DNA of 64,000 nucleotides from Hoplostethus atlanticus (taxonomy: Eukaryota; Chordata; Actinopteri; Trachichthyiformes; Trachichthyidae). Where the stretch lies: assembly GCA_034670405.1 (NCBI GenBank), contig JAXDDX010000001.1, forward strand, positions 12,695,501-12,759,500, given 5' to 3'. A model generated the notes under the pieces. It had not been told where the DNA came from and ran no database searches. It saw only the letters and a program-made list of their open reading frames with translations. Position numbers and translations under genes: made by a program. Below, in pieces: positions 63,401-64,000 of this stretch. Each line of letters begins with the position of its first letter. Position 1 is the first letter of the stretch.

Positions 63401-63775
63401 GGAAAGATGGAGCTGGGAGGAGGAGGAGACCGAGGGAGAGACGAGTCGTCGGTGAGGTTCGGGAGCAGCTCGGCATACGTGGCGTTCGGGTGCAGCGAGG
63501 GTGTGCGACTACGAGACAAATCCCAGAGGGAGAAGCCCTTAGCGCCTCAGACACAGAGAGACCATCGGGACTCGACGTCGTCATCCGCGGTGAGCGTGTC
63601 CAACAGCACAGTTGCAAACAGCAGCGGGCCCGTGTCAGAGAAGCAGTTCAAGAGGCGCAGTTGTCAGATGGAGTTTGAGGACGGCATCTCCGAGACGCGG
63701 TCCCGAGAAGAGCTAGGGAAGATCGGGAAGCAGTCTAGCTTCTCTGGGAGCATGGAGATCATCGAGGTATCCTGA
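28683..63775 (+). CDS. dusp8: dusp8: dual-specificity MAP-kinase phosphatase, 6 coding exons
   Basis: Joined exons are 28683-28919, 38841-38979, 61088-61254, 61428-61587, 61945-62068 and 62485-63775, giving 705 codons plus TGA with all phases agreeing. The human protein is roughly 80 residues shorter. Order: N-terminal rhodanese-like domain (about 10-125) with the basic MAPK-docking motif KLVKRRLQQ (Lys58, Arg59, Arg60); linker [16 protein letters not shown]; catalytic domain from about 150 with Asp217 (VNDNYCEK) and signature [10 protein letters not shown] (Cys248, Arg254); then a long Ser/Pro-rich tail with conserved islands [11 protein letters not shown] (about 385-395) and [11 protein letters not shown] (about 663-673) and the terminus SMEIIEVS. 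Family knowledge: DUSP8 (M3/6, hVH5) inactivates JNK and p38 by removing phosphate from Thr and Tyr. The close relative DUSP16 is less likely because the tail islands and terminus match DUSP8. The a/b teleost paralogue is not determined. Start: ATCATGG at 28683 has A at -3 and G at +4. Confidence 0.96.
29541..29580 (+). mobile_element. Retroelement 3' tail remnant
   Basis: GGTATTTCCCTACGGGGATC followed by AATAAAGTATC resembles the widely shared 3' end of teleost non-LTR elements. Too short to assign to a family. Confidence 0.4.
30765..31075 (+). mobile_element. Tc1-like DNA transposon, internally deleted remnant
   Basis: It starts with the terminal-repeat-like TACACTACATGGACAAAAG. From 30820 it reads the Tc1 transposase block [10 protein letters not shown], then after a frameshift [25 protein letters not shown] and PAQSPDLNP up to about 31035. 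The N-terminal DNA-binding domain and the final acidic catalytic residue are missing, so it is dead. No matching right terminal repeat was recognised. Confidence 0.75.
31410..31607 (+). repeat. (CTGT)n tetranucleotide array
   Basis: 198 nt of CTGT/CTCT units. Frames on both strands through it read LSVCLSVC or DRQTDRQT and are not genes. Confidence 0.97.
36403..36442 (+). repeat. (GT)n microsatellite
   Basis: About 40 nt of GT repeat; a CA repeat follows at 36766-36793. Confidence 0.95.
38471..38605 (+). mobile_element. tRNA-derived SINE fragment
   Basis: A-box-like TAGTGGTTGGAGAA at about 38481 and B-box-like GGGTTTGATCCC at 38508-38519 are followed by AGCAGGGCACTGAATACCCC, the form of the common fish SINE phrase ending GGCACTTAACCCC. 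The spacing fits a tRNA-related head. Confidence 0.55.
38841..38979 (+). CDS. dusp8: dusp8 second coding exon: rest of rhodanese domain
   Basis: Acceptor TTTGTGCAG, then [19 protein letters not shown] and [15 protein letters not shown]. It ends in phase 1 at ACTG|GTATGC. The VVVYDQS block is typical of the DUSP8/16 rhodanese domain. Confidence 0.94.
40454..40530 (+). mobile_element. hAT-like MITE fragment
   Basis: It starts CAGTGGTTCTCAACGTTGGG, the terminal-repeat motif of Charlie-type hAT elements, then GGGGTCC-rich sequence. The other end is not recognised. Confidence 0.45.
41759..41816 (+). repeat. (GT)n microsatellite with GC interruptions
   Basis: GT repeat broken by GTGCGTGT units. 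Confidence 0.9.
42207..42237 (+). repeat. (AAT)n microsatellite
   Basis: About ten AAT units. Confidence 0.95.
43879..43930 (+). repeat. (CA)n microsatellite
   Basis: About 50 nt of CA repeat. Confidence 0.95.
45474..45550 (+). repeat. (GT)n microsatellite
   Basis: GT repeat with two GTTGTG interruptions; a (TA)n run lies at 45700-45726. Confidence 0.95.
47853..47896 (+). repeat. (CA)n microsatellite
   Basis: About 44 nt of CA repeat. Confidence 0.95.
48634..48682 (+). repeat. (GT)n microsatellite
   Basis: About 49 nt of perfect GT repeat. Confidence 0.95.
49528..49825. repeat. Facing (GT)n and (CA)n microsatellites
   Basis: GT at 49528-49581 and CA at 49769-49825 form a long inverted repeat with about 190 nt of unique sequence between. 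Confidence 0.9.
51516..51546 (+). other. G-quadruplex-forming motif
   Basis: Runs of three to five G (GGGAGGGTGGGGG, then GTGGGGG and GTTGGGGG) with loops of one to three bases. Confidence 0.6.
53074..53104 (+). repeat. CT microsatellite
   Basis: It sits in a CT-rich stretch (52975-53160). Three overlapping frames here are repeat translations. Confidence 0.9.
53870..54013 (+). repeat. GGGA and GA repeats
   Basis: GGGA units at 53870-53900 and GA at 53981-54013, just upstream of the candidate internal promoter/exon. Confidence 0.9.
53920..54680 (+). promoter_or_regulatory. Candidate internal promoter and 5' leader in the dusp8 intron
   Basis: About 600 nt of repeat-poor unique sequence follows the GA repeats and leads into the candidate coding exon at 54681. 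It contains several upstream ATGs and stops. No TATA box is clear. This is inference from composition and position. Confidence 0.35.
54681..54798 (+). CDS. Candidate alternative first coding exon (39 codons, phase 1)
   Basis: The ATG is at 54681 with G at -3, and an in-frame TGA lies at 54633-54635. The frame reads [17 protein letters not shown] and ends in a basic segment, [16 protein letters not shown]. Third positions are GC-rich and the sequence is not repetitive. The donor CGAG|GTGTGT at 54798 leaves phase 1. That equals the phase entering dusp8 exon 61088 and predicts a 619-codon product: these 39 residues, then [10 protein letters not shown] and the DUSP8 catalytic domain and tail. I do not recognise the peptide. 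It could instead start a downstream gene such as mob2, which neighbours DUSP8 in mammals. Confidence 0.5.
54799..56940. other. Intron sequence, no gene seen
   Basis: AT-richer than the surroundings and nearly free of microsatellites between 55500 and 56600. No exon recognised. Confidence 0.5.
56945..56992 (+). repeat. (GT)n microsatellite
   Basis: GT repeat with one GTGGTG break. Confidence 0.95.
57089..57120 (+). other. G-quadruplex-forming motif
   Basis: G tracts of six, six and ten separated by TT and TGTT. Confidence 0.65.
58379..58442 (+). repeat. (GT)n microsatellite
   Basis: GT repeat with TCTG interruptions; smaller GT runs lie at 58162-58187 and 58227-58252. Confidence 0.95.
59631..59656 (+). 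mobile_element. TTAA-type MITE end, weak
   Basis: TTAAAGGGGCAGTACACCCA resembles the terminal motif of common teleost MITEs with TTAA targets. Only one end is visible. Confidence 0.25.
60045..60604 (+). repeat. Three (GT)n microsatellites
   Basis: GT at 60045-60097, 60354-60399 and 60546-60604, the last with GCGTGC interruptions. Confidence 0.95.
61088..61254 (+). CDS. dusp8: dusp8 third coding exon: linker and start of catalytic domain
   Basis: It completes a split glycine and encodes [17 protein letters not shown] and, further on, [17 protein letters not shown]. Enters in phase 1 and leaves in phase 0 at AAG|GTGACA. The LYLGS block opens the dual-specificity phosphatase fold. Confidence 0.96.
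61428..61587 (+). CDS. dusp8: dusp8 fourth coding exon: general acid loop
   Basis: It encodes [18 protein letters not shown] and continues to [20 protein letters not shown]. Asp217 in VNDN is the predicted catalytic acid. Ends in phase 1. Confidence 0.96.
61945..62068 (+). CDS. dusp8: dusp8 fifth coding exon: phosphatase signature
   Basis: It encodes [20 protein letters not shown] and [18 protein letters not shown]. Cys248 and Arg254 lie in HCX5R. The AYIMK block is typical of the DUSP8/16 subgroup. Confidence 0.96.
62485..63775 (+). CDS. dusp8: dusp8 last coding exon: end of catalytic domain and long tail
   Basis: It encodes [18 protein letters not shown], closing the catalytic fold, then a tail of about 405 residues rich in Ser, Pro and Gly. 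Conserved islands are [11 protein letters not shown] and [11 protein letters not shown], and the end is [12 protein letters not shown] with TGA at 63773-63775. An antisense frame at 62845-63519 is a shadow of the codon bias. Confidence 0.96.
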
Positions 63776-64000
63776 CAGACAATAGAACGGATCAGAGCTG
63801 GCCCTTGGGGGCAAAAATGGACCTGGTTAGAGGGAGTAGAAGAGGACAAGTGAGGGGGGACAGGAGAGTATTTGCTGTGCTCCCCACACAGACAGTGTTA
63901 AAGACTCCAACTGAGAGAAGGACAAACAGATAGATACACAAACAGAGAGAGATAATGTGAATTGGTTAGCGTGCACACCTGGACTAGTGCTGTATAGCCC
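63776..64000 (+). other. dusp8: dusp8 3' UTR, cut by the window edge
   Basis: No AATAAA is seen before the edge, so the transcript should continue past 64000. Confidence 0.75.

Noticed and set aside
62845-63519. 224-codon antisense frame in the last dusp8 exon
   Set aside because: It is a shadow of the GC-rich codons of the real + strand frame.

Overview
This is nuclear DNA of a ray-finned (teleost) fish. The evidence is intron-split vertebrate genes with GT-AG boundaries, kilobase introns and UTRs, very dense CA/GT and CT/GA microsatellites, and remnants of fish-type Tc1, SINE, LINE and hAT-like repeats. I cannot name the species. Almost every long open frame outside the exons below is a translated microsatellite or a shadow frame.

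Two genes lie head to tail on the + strand. (1) ptpn5, the striatum-enriched protein tyrosine phosphatase STEP: twelve coding exons from about 9978 to 16467, with every phase joining to give a 590-residue membrane-anchored phosphatase. A 3' UTR of about 2.5 kb follows and ends near the AATAAA at 18974. A possible non-coding first exon ends at 4900. (2) dusp8, a dual-specificity MAP-kinase phosphatase: a probable promoter and non-coding first exon at about 21400-21929, then six coding exons from 28683 to 63775 giving 705 residues. The 3' UTR runs off the right edge. Introns of 9.9 and 22.1 kb separate the rhodanese/docking exons from the catalytic exons.

Both products are MAP-kinase phosphatases that use basic kinase-interaction motifs, so the window is a small cluster of negative regulators of MAPK signalling.

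Layout: 1-4.4 kb, upstream sequence with a LINE 3' fragment and simple repeats; 4.4-9.9 kb, possible ptpn5 5' exon, intron, and a 227-nt pure purine tract; 9.98-19.0 kb, ptpn5; 19.0-21.4 kb, a 114-bp (CT)n run, a SINE and AT-rich spacer; 21.4-21.93 kb, dusp8 promoter and exon 1; 21.93-28.65 kb, intron; 28.65-28.92 kb, first coding exon; then two large repeat-rich introns; 61.1-63.8 kb, catalytic and C-terminal exons.

The most interesting feature is at 53.9-54.8 kb, inside the large dusp8 intron. It looks like an internal promoter and first coding exon: 39 codons, an in-frame upstream stop, and a donor in phase 1. That phase fits the next dusp8 exon exactly and predicts a 619-residue DUSP8 without the rhodanese/MAPK-docking domain, with a new basic N-terminus. 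It could instead be the first exon of a downstream gene.
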